A DNA stretch of 64,000 nucleotides, taken from Cryptomeria japonica (Eukaryota > Streptophyta > Pinopsida > Cupressales > Cupressaceae). Below the pieces are notes generated by a model, which made no database searches, was not told the DNA's origin, and saw only the letters and a list, made by a program, of their open reading frames with translations. Positions 11,714-24,009 of this stretch are shown here, piece after piece; position 1 is the first letter of the stretch, and each line of letters starts with the position of its first letter. Location: the NCBI RefSeq assembly GCF_030272615.1, contig NC_081406.1, positions 247,869,218 through 247,933,217 on the forward strand, in the 5' to 3' direction. The translations under genes and the position numbers were made by a program.

Positions 11714-14700
11714 TTAGCTTGATTGGAAAGTATCAGATACTGATGCAATTCCACTAAGTAAGTGGGCAAATGATTCCTTCTCCTGAGTATCTACCAGTGT
11801 GGGTTTTGCTAGCATATCCATGCATTCTTTCTTGTGAACACCCAATGAATCAAGTCTAGGGCTTACCAATCCTCTTAAATTTTTTTCTCTCCTTATTATT
11901 TTATCTTTCTCCTTCTCAAAAGAAAAAACTTGCCTCTCCAAGGAAAAATTTTGTCCATCAATAGATGTAGTTAGTGTAGTCAGTCCATCAAAAGAGTTAG
12001 CAATATTAGCCATTTTTTCATATAACTCTTTCAATTTGCTATCTACATTAGTTGTAAGATTTCCTAAATTATAACATACTTTGAAGATATTAGTATATTG
12101 TTTTAAACAAATTTCAATGGGAATAAGCTTTTCTTTTATTTTCTTTGTCCTAGTTCCTATGAGCTGATCAAAAGCTGCTCTTTTTGCTGCAAAGAAACTG
12201 TCCAAAGCCTATCGGTTTGCAGTCTGTCTCAAGGATTAAAAATTATTTGATATGTGCTCTGTTAAAGTCTTGAGCTTACCAGAAGGGCTTGCTCCATCCT
12301 CAATCTAACAGTCAGGCATGATTCTATGTAGTATAGAGACCGATTGATCAATTAACCCTTTGTCTACAGTTCTTTCCTTTAGAAATTTCTGAGTGGCCAT
12401 CATCATTAATTATGTTGGACTTAACTTAGAGACTAGTTTCTTCTCGACCTGAGAAGTGTCAATTGCCAAAACTCTTGTTGGGGAATCAATTTTACTTGCC
12501 GGTATGGACTCAGTTTATTTTACCTTGTCCATCTCAACCTCTTTTGCACTGGTGGCTTTGCCACTTGGTGCAGTATCAGTTACTACCAGTGGAGTATCAT
12601 CCACATTGTTTCAAGTGTTTTGTATATTACCTTGCTCAAATATTGTCTATGCCGGTACAAACTATACACTCTCTTTAACTGCCGATTGTGGTTGTGCCAA
12701 AATTGGAGTTGAACTACCCAAAATACCCTTTCCTTTTGATTTTTCAGGAATGGTGAGGGATGTTGCCTTTGCAAATTCCTCTTGTGATGTGAGAAAGTCT
12801 GGGATTTTTCTAAAATAATTTTGTCCATACCTTACTTTTCTCATTTATCACCTCATTTACTCTTCCCATCATAAGTCTTATCTGTCAGTTTTTACTACTA
12901 AAAACTGTCCTATTAGTAATATCAATACATCTTTTTATCTCTTCATTATTTATAGTACCACATTGTTCCAAAAGTGAAACTTCCTTGATTTCCCTATCCC
13001 TCTTGATAGCATCAAGTCTTCTAGCCTCAAGTTTATTATACAGGGATAAAGGTATCTCCTTCAAAATTTCAACTAAGGCTTTCTTATAGATGTCTATATA
13101 TAGTGAAATAGCCTCTTCTAACTCATTTTTCTCATTTTCTTCAAAATCTTCACAATACTTTGATATATTCTTTAATATTCCATCTTTTGTAACTTCATTA
13201 ATAATTTTAGTACAGGGCATTATTGTTTACCAGTTTCAGTATCATCACCCTTCTGTTTGTTGCTTGTGGTTGCCGATGTGACTGGTTTCCTCTTCTGCAT
13301 AGGCTTCCTTACCGGTGGCTGAGGTGCAGTTGGTTGACCTGCCTTTCTGACAAGTCTCCTCCTAGGTTCTACCTTTTGTTGCTCTACTAGTGGTTTTACA
13401 ACATTCTTCCTTTGCACCCTTCTGAAAGCCAAAGGCTCATTATCCTCAAGATCAGAGTCAGAAGTGATAGGGGAAATGTCTATTTGTGGCTTCTTCACTT
13501 CTTCAGTAGAAACCTCTATCGGTTTGAATGCCTTCTTAGATTTGGAGCCCAACTGAGTGTCTATCTTATGCAGCACATCTTGTACATATGCAGACATCTT
13601 TTCTATTTTCTTTTCTCTTCTCTTTCTATTAAAGTTGGTTTTCACTTCAAGAGCCTTCCCTCCTACTATACCAAAGTGCTCTGTCTTATCATCTAATGGG
13701 GCATCTAACAACATCTTTGCATAAAGCTCAAAAATGCTATCATCTACCTTATATCTAAGCTCAGTAATCCAGATTTGCCTATGTTCAACTGCTTCCATGA
13801 AAGTTTCATCAGTTTTCACCATGAAACATATGTTAGTGGAATACTTCTCCACAATACTCTTTGAAATTATCTCCCTTTTCCTCATGTTTTCTTGAAAATT
13901 CTTAAAATATCCCCAATGTTTCTCATCTCTGTCAGTCCAAAGACCGGTGATAGCTACTTGATCTACATACCTACCGGTATGTCATGAGCTCATTGCTTCT
14001 TTCCTAAACAGGGTAGCTCATTCGGGAAGTAAAGCATTAAACAAACAATTAAGTTTTCATATCTGAAGGTGCCTTTCTTGGTTCCTTTGATCTTAGTAAG
14101 GTTTAGCATCAATTCACTCCTCATCCATTTACATAAGTCATACTTCACATTATTCCTTAGCATATGATATGTGGCATGAATGCATGAACTTGCAACAGAA
14201 TTCAATTGGTTGGATTGATTTACCTTTTATCCTATGATCATGCTTGCAAACTGTATGTCCAAGATGATTATTGTGCTTATCCTCATTGATCTACTATTAT
14301 ATGTAGCACCAGTGAGTTTTTCAACCTCTGTGTTACAAATTTTCTTGCCAGGTTCTTGTCTAACCCTGGTTAAGCCGGTGACAACTTGAATAGCTTCCTT
14401 CGTGATCATGTAAGGTCTATCTAACCAAATGAATTCATTGTCAACCCTTCTTAGAATGCATCTGATCACCTCATCTTTGAATTTCGGTATGTACAGAATA
14501 CCGGTTAACCTTAGATCCTCAATTGCCTTGAATTCTAGTTTAATCATTCTGGCATCTCCCAGTATCACTGATTGATACATGCTTTTGATGTCTTTGGTGC
14601 CTAAATCCTCAAGAGTGCAGTGAATGTATTCCCTCACATCTTCAACATACATTACTCCATCAAGAACCCTAGAAAATGATCCCGTAGAGTCTTCCTTCTT

Positions 14701-14802
14701 GGCAATTTCGGGAACCTCCTTAAAGACTGGCCTTAACCTATCCTTGACTTTGAGAATAGTGGGATTTTCAATAAAAGTAGGTGTTGAAGATCCAGATGCC
14801 AT
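11714..14802 (-). pseudogene. X1 ORF2, unknown protein of about 1,030 codons (broken)
   Basis: The function is unknown. It starts at 14802 with MASGSSTPTFIENPTI, parallel to X2 ORF2 (MASSSVPEFIANPTV). Conserved blocks in order are YIHCTLEDLG, WLDRPYMITKEAI, LTGATYNSRSMRI, KGTFRYENLIVCLML, a segment beginning MEAVEHRQIWITE, a Lys/Arg-rich linker with SDSDLEDNEPLAFRRV, a helical segment with DIYKKALVEIL, and a C-terminal coiled coil containing VSPRLDSLG. It terminates at 11714. The frame shifts near 13990-13886, 13220 and within 12884-12206. The N-terminal 300 residues faintly recall plant transposon-associated domains in layout, but I make no assignment. Confidence 0.72.
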
Positions 14803-15135
14803 GATGGAAAATACCTGAGAGTGAATGCTAATGAAATATTTGAGTGCTTCAAATAATTGCTCGAAATCCTCTCTCAATGCTTTGCTCGCTCTTAATTCTC
14901 TTTTACTTTGCTTTGATTTCTTGAGTGTTTGGTGAGTGAAAATGAATTCACTTACCCTCTTTTATCAGCGAGTAAAAACCTAATTTTCTGTAATTAATGC
15001 TTCACCAACAACCCTATGGATGTCGGTTTCACAGTTATGTGTCGAGGTAACTTTCATTGATGATGAACATATTTCTCTAGATCTCTTCCGGGGTAATATG
15101 CAAAATTTAGCAGTGACTTTTCCAACCCCTAAGGC

Positions 15136-16055
15136 TTATGCCTCAGTTACCGGTGGATTTGCCGATATAGATCCATCTCCACTTTGTTCTTTAGATTTTC
15201 TAACCCATCTCTTCGTTTGATCTTGTTGTATTTCATCTACCTTCTTCTTTCCTTTCTCATTATCAACCAGTTGAGTCTTTCTTGTACAATACTTAGCAAT
15301 ATGACCTATTTTGCTACATGCATAGCATGCAACATTGTTCTTCTGAATTGATTGACATATCCAGTATTATTATTTCTTGACCTACAATGATTAGCAAAAT
15401 GTCCAAACTTTCCACATGCATGACATTTAACATTCATTCTACAATCTTATGATCTATGACTATATTTCTTGCAGTTTGTGCATTGACCGAGAACAGAATT
15501 GTAGTTTTGATTTGCCTTATTTCTACATTGTTTAGCCATATGTCAAAATTTATTGCAAACAAAACATCTACCATTGAATATATAAGCATTAGATTGCCTT
15601 ACCGGTTTTCTCTTTTCTGATGAGTTTTGCATACTAGTAGTCTAATCTTCATTAGAAGTACCAAAGCTTTCACCTTGTACAAATCCAAGTCCTCTAGAAT
15701 CATCAATCTGTCTTTGTCTTTTCAATAAGTCATCCAACTATGTAGCAGTGATCCTAAACTTTTCTTTATACTCACTTGTAGTAGTTAGATCATCTTTTAG
15801 AGTAGTTACTTGTCTTTCAAGTTCTTGTTCATTGTTCCAGGAGTGTGCCAAATCAGTTCTCAATAGATTAATCTCATGAGTCAATCTTCCACATTCATCA
15901 AAATTGTTCTTCAGAGATAAAACAAGATTATCTTCCTTCTTCTTTCTATCCTCAATATCTTTTGATAACCTCATAGTCAGATCTTGCATTTCATTCTTCA
16001 TGAGCATGTTTGCTTGACTTTATTTTTGACATTGTTCCTTAAGAGCATTCTTCTC
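15136..16055 (-). pseudogene. X1 ORF1, coiled coil plus four CCHC knuckles (5'-truncated)
   Basis: This is a Gag-like nucleic-acid-binding protein. Residues encoded by 16007-15738 form a charged coiled coil beginning MLMKNEMQDLTMRLSKDIED, alignable to X2. Four CCHC knuckles follow between about 15580 and 15270: CFVCNKF..HMAKQC (Gly replaced by a TGA stop), CTNCKKYSHRS..C, CHACGKFGHFANHC and CYACSKIGHIAKYC. The C-terminus carries KRWVRKSKEQ and stops with TAA at 15136. The N-terminus is lost at the junction with C2. No Copia capsid core is recognisable. Confidence 0.8.
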
Positions 16056-18004
16056 CTGACTACTGCTCCATCTTCATTCAGTTTGTTCCTAAATACCCAT
16101 TTTATTCCTATAACATTTTTATTCACCTGACTAGGTACCAATGACCAAGTATTATTCTTCTCAATCTGGTAAAACTCCTCTTCCATAGCCTTTATCCAGT
16201 GATCATCTCCAAAAGATTCTTTTGTTGTTCTAGGCTCGATAGTGGAGATCATATAGGAAAATTCTCTAATTCTTCTTTTGGTTAACACACCAACATCTTT
16301 ATCTCCAATAATCTGATCAGGATTATGATTGAGTCTAACATACCTTGGAATAACATGAACATGGTCTCTAGGTTATTCTTCCACACTTTCTTCATCATCT
16401 GCAGAATCTAGCTGTTCAGGTTGAACTAGTGTTGCAGTATCTATTTCACCAAATTCTAGCTTCATCGGTTCTAGTTCTAAAATCAAAATGTAAGGTTCAT
16501 CTTCTTCCTTCTCCTTACTCTTTTCTCTTGAATCTTCAGGAAACTCATCCACTCGGACATTAGTACTCTCAATGATCTTCTTTGTCTGGTTGTTGTAAAA
16601 TTTGTAGGCTTTACTCTTGGTGGAGTAACCAAGAAATATGCCTTCATCACTCTTAGCATCAAACTTACCAACATAGTCACCTCTCTTGATAAAACATCTA
16701 CTACCAAAAATATTAGAGTAATTGACAATAGGTGATCTACCATACCAGTATGCATAAGGAGTTTTATCTTTACCTTGTTTAACTAGTATATGGTTCATTA
16801 TGTAGACAGTTGTGCTGACATCTTCTCTCCAGAAAGTCTTAGCTACACCTCTTGTATTAGCAAGGTCCTTGTAGTTTCAACAACTAACCAGTTGTTCCTC
16901 TCTGAAATACCATTGTGCTGTGGTGTCCTAGGTGCAGAAAGATGCCTCTTAATTCCATTGTCTTCACAGTATCTAGTGAATTCCTCTAAATTAAATTCAC
17001 CACCTTGATCAGTTCTTAGGCACTTTATCTTCTTTCCACTTTCCTTTTCAACTAAGGCTTTGAATGCCTTAAACTTGCTAAAGGCTTATTTTTTGTCCTT
17101 CAAGAATGTAACCCACATCATTCTTGAGAAATCATCAGTAAAAATCATATATAAAATGCAGATCACCTTGAATGCTTCTAGTTCTTATTGGTCCACAAAG
17201 GTCGGTATGAAATAAATCTAGCAAATGTTCTGCTGAAAAAGATTTTCTCTTAAAATTTGAGGATGGCATCTTCCCTAACTAACATTCCTTACATAGAGCA
17301 TTAACCGATTTGACCAACTGAGGCAAACCTCTTACTGATTTGGATTTACTGACTTTCACAATGTTATCAAAATTTACATGACAAAATCTCTAATTCCAAA
17401 GCCAACTATCTTCTACCTTAGCAATTAAACAATTGTTGACTTTAGAAATAAGATCAAATAGGTTACCTTTTGTCTTATTTCTGGTTGCAATTAGTTCACC
17501 TTTTCTTTGATAGATTTTTCACCTCCCATTCTTGAATTCTAGTGGATAACCCCTGTCATTGAGTTGAGAAACACTCAAAAGATTGTGTTTCAATCCTTCA
17601 ACCCAGTAGATATCATCTGCACTGCTCTTTCCATTCAAAGAGATGGTTCCTTTTCCTTTTACCATGTAGGGTGAGTCATTTCCAAATTTCACAATACCTC
17701 CATCAAATTCCTTCAAAGAAAGAAATTTACTCCTATCACCGGTCATGTGATGTGAACAACCACTATCTATAATCCAATTATAAGAACTATCCATGTGAGA
17801 GATTAATGCCTTTTGATATGATGTTTCTTCTTTAATGGCAACAAAGACAATGTCCTCATTTGCATCTTCTTTAGATTCCTCATCTATAATTCCTCCTACC
17901 ACAACAATGAGACAATCTCTTTTGCCTTTGCCTTTGTACTTCTTATACTTCCCGCCTTTCTACTCATTATCTCCATTTGGATAGTTAGCAACAATATGTC
18001 CAAT
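16056..18004 (-). pseudogene. pol: C2 pol: protease, integrase, start of reverse transcriptase
   Basis: The protease site NWIIDSGCSHHMTGD lies in an open stretch at 17519-17902 that continues to GLKHNLLSVSQLNDRGYPLE. The integrase zinc region reads WLWN..RFCHVNFDN, where the first His of WLWH is Asn. The core begins LDLFHTDLCGPIR (about 17180-17220), then is scrambled by frame changes down to about 16850. The open frame 16373-16798 holds the C-terminal integrase region, with YWYGRSPIVNYSNIFG and EGIFLGYSTKSKAYKFYN. Reverse transcriptase starts in 15998-16288 (SFGDDHWIKAM, IGIKWVFRNKLNEDGAVV) and ends abruptly at the X1 junction. Confidence 0.87.
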
Positions 18005-18238
18005 CTGGTTACATGCAAAACACTTCAACGGTAATTTACCTTTGTACTTACCGATACCTTTGGGTAATCACTTGGTCAACAATGCTTCAAGCTCAATCAA
18101 ACTATCTTCATCATAAAATTCTCTGTTGGATCTAGACTCATGACTGTGACTGGATTCTCTGCTTTTCCTTACCGGTGGGTTAGAAACTGAAGCTCTAAAT
18201 GCAAACTCTAATTTTTAAATACTTCCATCATAACCATT
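17960..18238 (-). pseudogene. gag: C2 gag, C-terminal part (left of L1)
   Basis: On the minus strand the gag frame resumes after L1 with FELNGYDG-equivalent residues. It continues through ASVSNPPVRKSRES and DEDSLIELEALL to the zinc knuckle CFACNQIGHIVANY at about 18015-17975. The fourth ligand position is Tyr, as in C1. An in-frame TGA is present before LPKGIGKYKGKLPLK. Confidence 0.85.
18234..18238. repeat. Target-site duplication of L1, left copy
   Basis: CCATT lies immediately outside the LTR end. It matches 28674-28678. Confidence 0.92.
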
Positions 18239-19706
18239 TGTATGCGGGAAAAGTGGGCGAATAAAACTTAATATGTAAAAATTTAGTTAAATACTAGTCC
18301 ACACACACACACAGGACTTCTTGATGCAAGCTATGGAGTAACGTAGTGTTACTCAGCTTTCCAAGGAGGGTCCCATGGTTCTCTATCTCACAATGTCCCT
18401 CAAACCAATGTTTTTCTCTCAGATTACTGAGCAAAATGGTTTAGGGATGGCAAATATGAGAATGAGAGATGCTTTTAATTGATTTTAGTATGAGATGTGG
18501 TGTAAGCTATGTATGATGCTTAAAATGCAATAAACTAACTATAAGATGACAAGGTTAGTAAATAAACTATCCTAGCATACTATATTTAGTCTATGATTGA
18601 ACTAAAATGATAAAGAAATTATTCTAAACATGCATATTAGTCTAATTTATGATCTAAAAGAGGCTAAATGATGAGCATATATGGAATGAAAGCTTGAAAG
18701 AATTTGAGCATAAGTGTGATGCTTCAAATTTGAAAGATGATTGTTTAGAATGGAGGATTGAGAGCTCTATTTATAGCACAAACAGGGCAATGGATGGTCA
18801 GGATTGAAAGGTTTAATCAAGGGCCAAGTTTGAAAGTTGAGGATCCATGTGCACAATTGGCACCAATGACATGGTGACAAATGTCCACACAGGATTGGGT
18901 TGAAAGAAGAGGTTGGAGGCATTAAAGGCCTGTGAAGACCTCATGGTTATCTAAAGGCTAAGGGTCAAGTCTAAATTAGGATTACCCACTGGATTAAGAG
19001 TTAATCCAAGGATAAACCTTTGTGCAAATGATTAAGAGATAATCATGGTCAAAGCATTAATGGCCTGATGAGACCCTTGGGTTGGATAGAGGTTGAGTCA
19101 AAACAAATGTTTTAACCATGTGGGAAGGTTTGAATTAACCATTAATGGTTATTGGAGACTTTAGGGATTAAGTGGTTGAAGGTTGGAAGCCTTTAATGGT
19201 TTTCAAAAACTTTAAGGGTTTTAGTGGTTGAAGGTTGAAAACCTTCAATGGTTATCAAAGACTTTAAGCCATTTGAGAAGTGACTTCCCTTTGCTTAGGG
19301 ATGTGACAAAATGTAGGGGAGGGTTAGGTTAATTAGAAGCGATTAGAAGATTCTAGAAGGGTTTAGAAAGGGTTTTGGGATTTTGCAAGTGGATGGAGAG
19401 ATAATATGATTTAATTGAATTAAATGATTTTCATTCAATTTGGTTGTAATTAAATAAATTTGATTTATTCAATTTGGGATAACTATTTAATTAAATTTGG
19501 ATTTAATTAAAAGTGGATAGGGGGGAGTTAATTGAATAAAATGATTTATTCATTAAATGGATATAGTGAATTTTATTTAAATAAATTGAGTAATTTATTT
19601 AATTAAATAGAGGAATGTGGATAGTTTAATTAAATTGGATTTAATTAAATAGAGAAATGAACATAAAATATTCATTTAGGAATATGGTCATTTTTATACG
19701 TCTACA
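18239..19706 (-). repeat. 3' LTR of L1
   Basis: The minus-strand start TGTAGACG is at 19706 and the end GCATACA at 18239. Length is 1468 bp, equal to the other LTR with no gap seen. I count 11 mismatches in the last 54 bp (18239-18292) but only about 11 in the remaining 1.4 kb. Confidence 0.95.
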
Positions 19707-19720
19707 TTTTGCCCCTCTTT
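19707..19720 (-). other. Polypurine tract of L1
   Basis: On the minus strand AAAGAGGGGCAAAA lies directly before the LTR start. The same kind of tract precedes the LTRs at 35107 and 61105. Confidence 0.92.
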
Positions 19721-19805
19721 GAAGTGACGTGTGTGCACATGTTATTTCAAAGAAAATGATGCTTTATCATGATTTATGATCTAATGCAATTTTTTTTTGT
19801 TTCGC

Positions 19806-21030
19806 TCTTTTGATTTATCAGTCCTGCCCCAGATTTGATTTGATGTGTGATACCAGATTTGATTTGATGTGTGATGCCCCAGATTCGATATTTGATGGTG
19901 ATGCCCCAGATTTGATTTGATGTGTGATGCCCCAGATTCGATATTTGTGTGGTGCTGTCATGATTTTATGTAGTTGTCCAATATGAGTGTCGGTATAACT
20001 TGTTTTGATGTGAGATATTTCAAGTTATGTAGATATCAATGTGTTGTTCTGATCAAAATATGATTTATTTGCATGTTCTATTTCAAGTTCGATGTGGGAA
20101 GCCTGATGTGTATTACAAGCCGATATGGGTTGGAAACTTGAGTTGTGTTACAAGCTGATATGGGTGGGAAACTTGAGTTGTTTTACAAGTTTATGTGATT
20201 TTGGTACTTGAGTTGTTTTACAAGTTTTGATATGGTTTTTGAAGAACTTGAGTTGTTTTACAAGTTGATATGAAATGATAGTATTTTGAACTTTGATGTA
20301 GATGAGCAAATTGTTTCATGTTGTTGATGTAAGTTTGATTTTGATAGCTTTGTTTTGATGTGGAAACTGATATTGGATTTGTTTTGAGATTTGATATGAT
20401 AATGCCCCCTCGGGAGATCGTTCGTGCACACAGAGCATGAATGATCTCTCGAAAGAAGAAGAATGTTTTTTGAAAGATGGAAGAGTAAACAGTGATGGCA
20501 TGCATGGGTTTGATAAGATTGATTAGATTGATTGGAATGAGAGCAAGTCTTGTTTCAGGTATGACACCTCTTGTATAAGACATGGATGATCGAGCATCTG
20601 GTTTCAGGAATGATATCGCCTGTATAAGACATGGATGATTGAGCATCTGGTTTCAAGAATGATATTGCCTGTATAAGACATGGATGATTGAGTGTCTGGT
20701 TTCAGGAACGATATATCCTGTATAAGAGCTAATAGAAGATAGTTTGGAAGAATGATAGAAGATAGTTTGGAAGAATGATGAAGATAGTTTGGAAGAATGA
20801 TGAAGATAGTTTAGAAGAATGATAGAAGATAGTTTAGAAGAATGATGAAGATAGGTTGGAAGAATGATAGAAGATATGAAAGTGAAGAAAGATTCCATGA
20901 TGGTGCGATAGATATGGATGCGAGGGATGCAATGATGAATGATGAATGATATTTTGAAAATGAGATGTATGATATGATATGCAACTAATTGTAAAATGAT
21001 ATGCAACTAATTGTAAAATGATATGCAACT
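19806..21030. repeat. Cluster of short tandem arrays in L1
   Basis: Successive local arrays are visible: (a) 19824-19955, GATGCCCCAGATTTGATTTG-type units; (b) 20095-20280, ACTTGAGTTGTTTTACAAG units of about 40 bp; (c) 20551-20727, about 53-bp units with CCTGTATAAGACATGGATGA; (d) 20728-20880, GATAGTTTGGAAGAATGAT, about 22 bp, seven times; (e) 20970-21030, GATATGCAACTAATTGTAAA, three times. The short frames seen here arise from the repeats and are not genes. Confidence 0.88.
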
Positions 21031-22690
21031 ATTTTTTATTATTTTTTTTATTTTTTTTTGGTAGCATCCTTATTCTGTATTTGCCATCCGATATAGCCAT
21101 TTGTTTGCTTTCTTTGTAGATATCATCATTGAGAATTGATTTGTTTAGGATATGTTGAAAATTTATATAAGCATAATGGTATAATTGAACCATAATGACC
21201 TGAGAAAAATTTACATGATATTTGATTTTGCAAGATAGCACAAGCATCAAGGTATAATTGAACCAGGACGACCTGAGCGTGTATTGCGTAAACATACAAG
21301 AGTTAACCTTTGTCCCATACAAATCCGAAATGTCCTCAGCAATATGCCACCTGATTGCTTCGTAGGACAAATTTGTATGATAAAAGATTTCACTCACAGA
21401 TAGAAGACAAATAAAACATCACATTCCTTCCTTGCTTCTCTAGTCGTAAGACATCCTTGAGTCACTTAGGAGATATGATAAGCAAAAATTAACAACCATA
21501 AGTAATCATGCATGCTATTGGAATGTATTCTTGTCAATTAAAACATCTTGCAAATAGATCTTTGTTTAGTTGAAATCAGTTCAAGTCTGTGATGTTTAGC
21601 CTTCTCGCATTGTCATTTGGCCTTTGTTGGTTGTTTTCACATATTAAGTGAGGTCAGGATTTTGCTCCTTATTGTTGATACTAATTTGATATGGATATGT
21701 ATATTGATCACCAAACCATGGTGGGACATTATTTGGATAATTGTTTCAGATAAACCAAGGACAGTGACTACACTAAGTATGTCCAAGATTGATAAGCATT
21801 TGTGAATTTTTGGTGATGTCTCAGATGGGTGGATATGATATGTACAATATGATTTGTGAAACATGTATTTCCATCAATTGATAAAGATAAGGCTAACTAG
21901 AATAAAATCCAGCAGTCATACTGATTGATGTCATTGTTATGATTTGGTTGATGATTGATGTATAAAAACTTATTTCTCTTGATGAATTTGGAAAAACTAG
22001 GTTGTTGTTTCTTCAACGTGATGTTACGATAAAAGTTCTTTCTTCTTAGAATAAGGGGATTAGTCATGCATGAGTGATCAATGGATTCCTTTGATTGGTT
22101 TGGATTCAGTTGATTCTTGTTTTTGAAAATTTCAAATCTTACTTTATCAGAGTGAAGGTTTAGTTGTCCCTTCATGACAAAGCGTGTCAAATGATATGGA
22201 TAAAAGCTTCCCGATCTGGAAACTGGTTTTGACAATTTGAAAGTTTTAAACAAGTGTTTTTGAGATAAAAATCCGTAAGATGGTAAAGGATTCTGTTGAT
22301 ACTGATGATGAGATTTTTCCAGATTATGATAGGAGAGACGTCCTTTATCGTGCGATTCGTTTAGGATTCTGACAACTTTTGTTTTAGCACAAATTTAGCT
22401 TGAGAAAAGTTTTTAATGGTTTGTTTGTCACTCTGCTTTGATGAGAAATGATGTTTGATGGATGGATTGATTATCAAGACTTGATGATTGATAGAAATGT
22501 CTGGATTCAAAGACTGAGTACCCCATATAAGACCGATCTGTCTGGTTTCGAGAGTACCTATCCCTGTATAAAACATGTTTGATGTTGATGTTTATTTCAA
22601 GTAATGAATTGATTAACAAGACATGTGATAAGTTTCATTGTAGACTTTGAGAGTTTTCCTGTTGTTGATCTGATTTGATGGATGGTCCAT
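21031..22690. other. L1 interior without recognisable genes
   Basis: Minus-strand frames of 60-120 codons (21029-21397, 21897-22253) carry no motif I recognise. A variant of array (c), with CCCCATATAAGACCGATCTG and CCCTGTATAAAACATG, recurs at 22515-22580. Confidence 0.5.
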
Positions 22691-22694
22691 GTGT

Positions 22695-23180
22695 TCATGC
22701 TTTGATTTTTTGTTGATTTTGTTGATTTTTGTCGATTTTTAGTTTTTGGATATTTTGATTTTTTTGAGTTTTTGGATATTTTGATTTTTTTGAGTTTTGG
22801 GATATTTTGATTTTTTTGATTTTTTGGATATTTTGATTTTTTTTGAGTTTTTGGATATTTTGATTTTTTTGATTTTTTTGGATTAGAAGAAAGATGTATT
22901 TGGTTGCCCCAATGTATATCAAGACAAGGAATGGATGAATGGATGACTGAACCATTGAGGTGGAAATAGATTTGTTGTCCATAGTTTTGATCAAGATCAA
23001 GGATGAAAAAGGGGATATGGATAGAGATAGGATATAGATAGCACTGGATGATGGAAGCAATGAATAGATAGGATAGATAGATATGGATTAGAGTGAAGCA
23101 AGATTGTAGAAAGAATTAGATGATAGAAGAAATGAATAGATAGGATAGATAGATATGAATTAGAGGATTTGGGAGATATG
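22695..23180. repeat. Two more short arrays in L1
   Basis: 22700-22885 is a T-rich array of about 27-bp units with GAGTTTTTGGATATTTTGAT, about seven times. 23018-23175 repeats GAATAGATAGGATAGATAGA in two blocks with an intervening GAT-rich piece. A 121-codon minus frame (22695-23060) only reflects the A-rich complement. Confidence 0.85.
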
Positions 23181-24009
23181 GTAGGAAGAATAGAGTAGAT
23201 GAACTTTGCCCCCAAGCATAGAGGTTTCTATTTGCAAAAAGGTGATATGTAAGATTGTCACGGTATTTAGCACCATCTGAATAAGTGTTCTCGAGCTTTT
23301 CAAAGATAGAGACCCAACCCACACTTAGAACCTTTGAAAAATTCAACTGAACATTTCTAGCAACTAGGAAGCAGACTCAAAAGGGAAGAAGAATCCCAAA
23401 TTGGATCAAGGTACTTAGTTCTTTGATTACCCATGTGTGTGCAAGTGGGTTTATTCTGGCTCATATGATCATTGTAATCTTCAGAATCCAACATGGCTAG
23501 CTACATGAGTTACCTTAACTTCAAAAGCATCTTGGATAGAGCCTCGCTGCCAGCGAGCGTCCATAGCCCCGACGAGGTTATCGCTGTAATCTCACAAATA
23601 TTGCTCCATTGCCAGCCAGGCATCCATAGCCTCGATGGAGTTACTTGCATGTTCCCATAGCCAATCATTTTGATATTGCATTTCATTGCATTTTGCTTTT
23701 CTTGATATTCATTTTCTTGCTCATGCTTTTGATATTTTTTTTTTTTTTTTTTTCTCTTTATTTTTCTTGCATTGGCTTGTAAGTGATGAAACTTACATGG
23801 GTGTGATAATTACAGTGGCATTGAAGCAAGATTTTAGATTTTTCACTAGCCATGTCTTTAATTTAAGAGATCACAATGATTTTTAGAGCAATCGATTAAG
23901 TGTATGAGATATAGTAATCAAAAGATGTCGGTACCAAGATACGATAAGTGGTTCTTTTCTGGATTAAGTGTGTATCCCAACCAAAAGAAAATGTTAAAGA
24001 GGAACAACC
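23181..24009. other. L1 interior; T tract, no gene
   Basis: A run of about 20 T lies at 23729-23752. Near 23545 and 23611 a short phrase (CCAGC..GCATCCATAGCC, with CCCCGACGAGG or CCTCGATGG) occurs twice. From about 23885 the sequence becomes alignable to L2 (30745 onward). Confidence 0.5.

Larger units (their letters stand above)
10621..16055 (-). mobile_element. X1: 3' part of a pol-less Copia-like element
   Basis: Read on the minus strand it has ORF1 from 16055 (coiled coil, four zinc knuckles), ORF2 from 14802, a polypurine tract and a 3' LTR ending at 10621. It matches the complete element X2 in order and content. Its 5' LTR and the start of ORF1 are absent: at about 16055 it switches directly into C2 reverse transcriptase. 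The LTR end lies within the C1 3' LTR. Nothing resembling protease, integrase or reverse transcriptase is found between its ORFs. Confidence 0.85.

Noticed and set aside
12456..12818. Plus-strand frame of 120 codons with a signal-peptide-like start
   Set aside because: It is antisense to X1 ORF2. The minus-strand reading (GKGKGILGS-like basic linker) aligns with X2.
20653..21028. Overlapping minus frames rich in His, Ser and Ile
   Set aside because: They are by-products of the GATAGTTTGGAAGAATGAT array and its neighbours.
19806..21030. Tandem arrays as possible minisatellite genes or structured RNAs
   Set aside because: Units degrade in every array and differ between arrays. They look like replication slippage inside L1 rather than a functional RNA.
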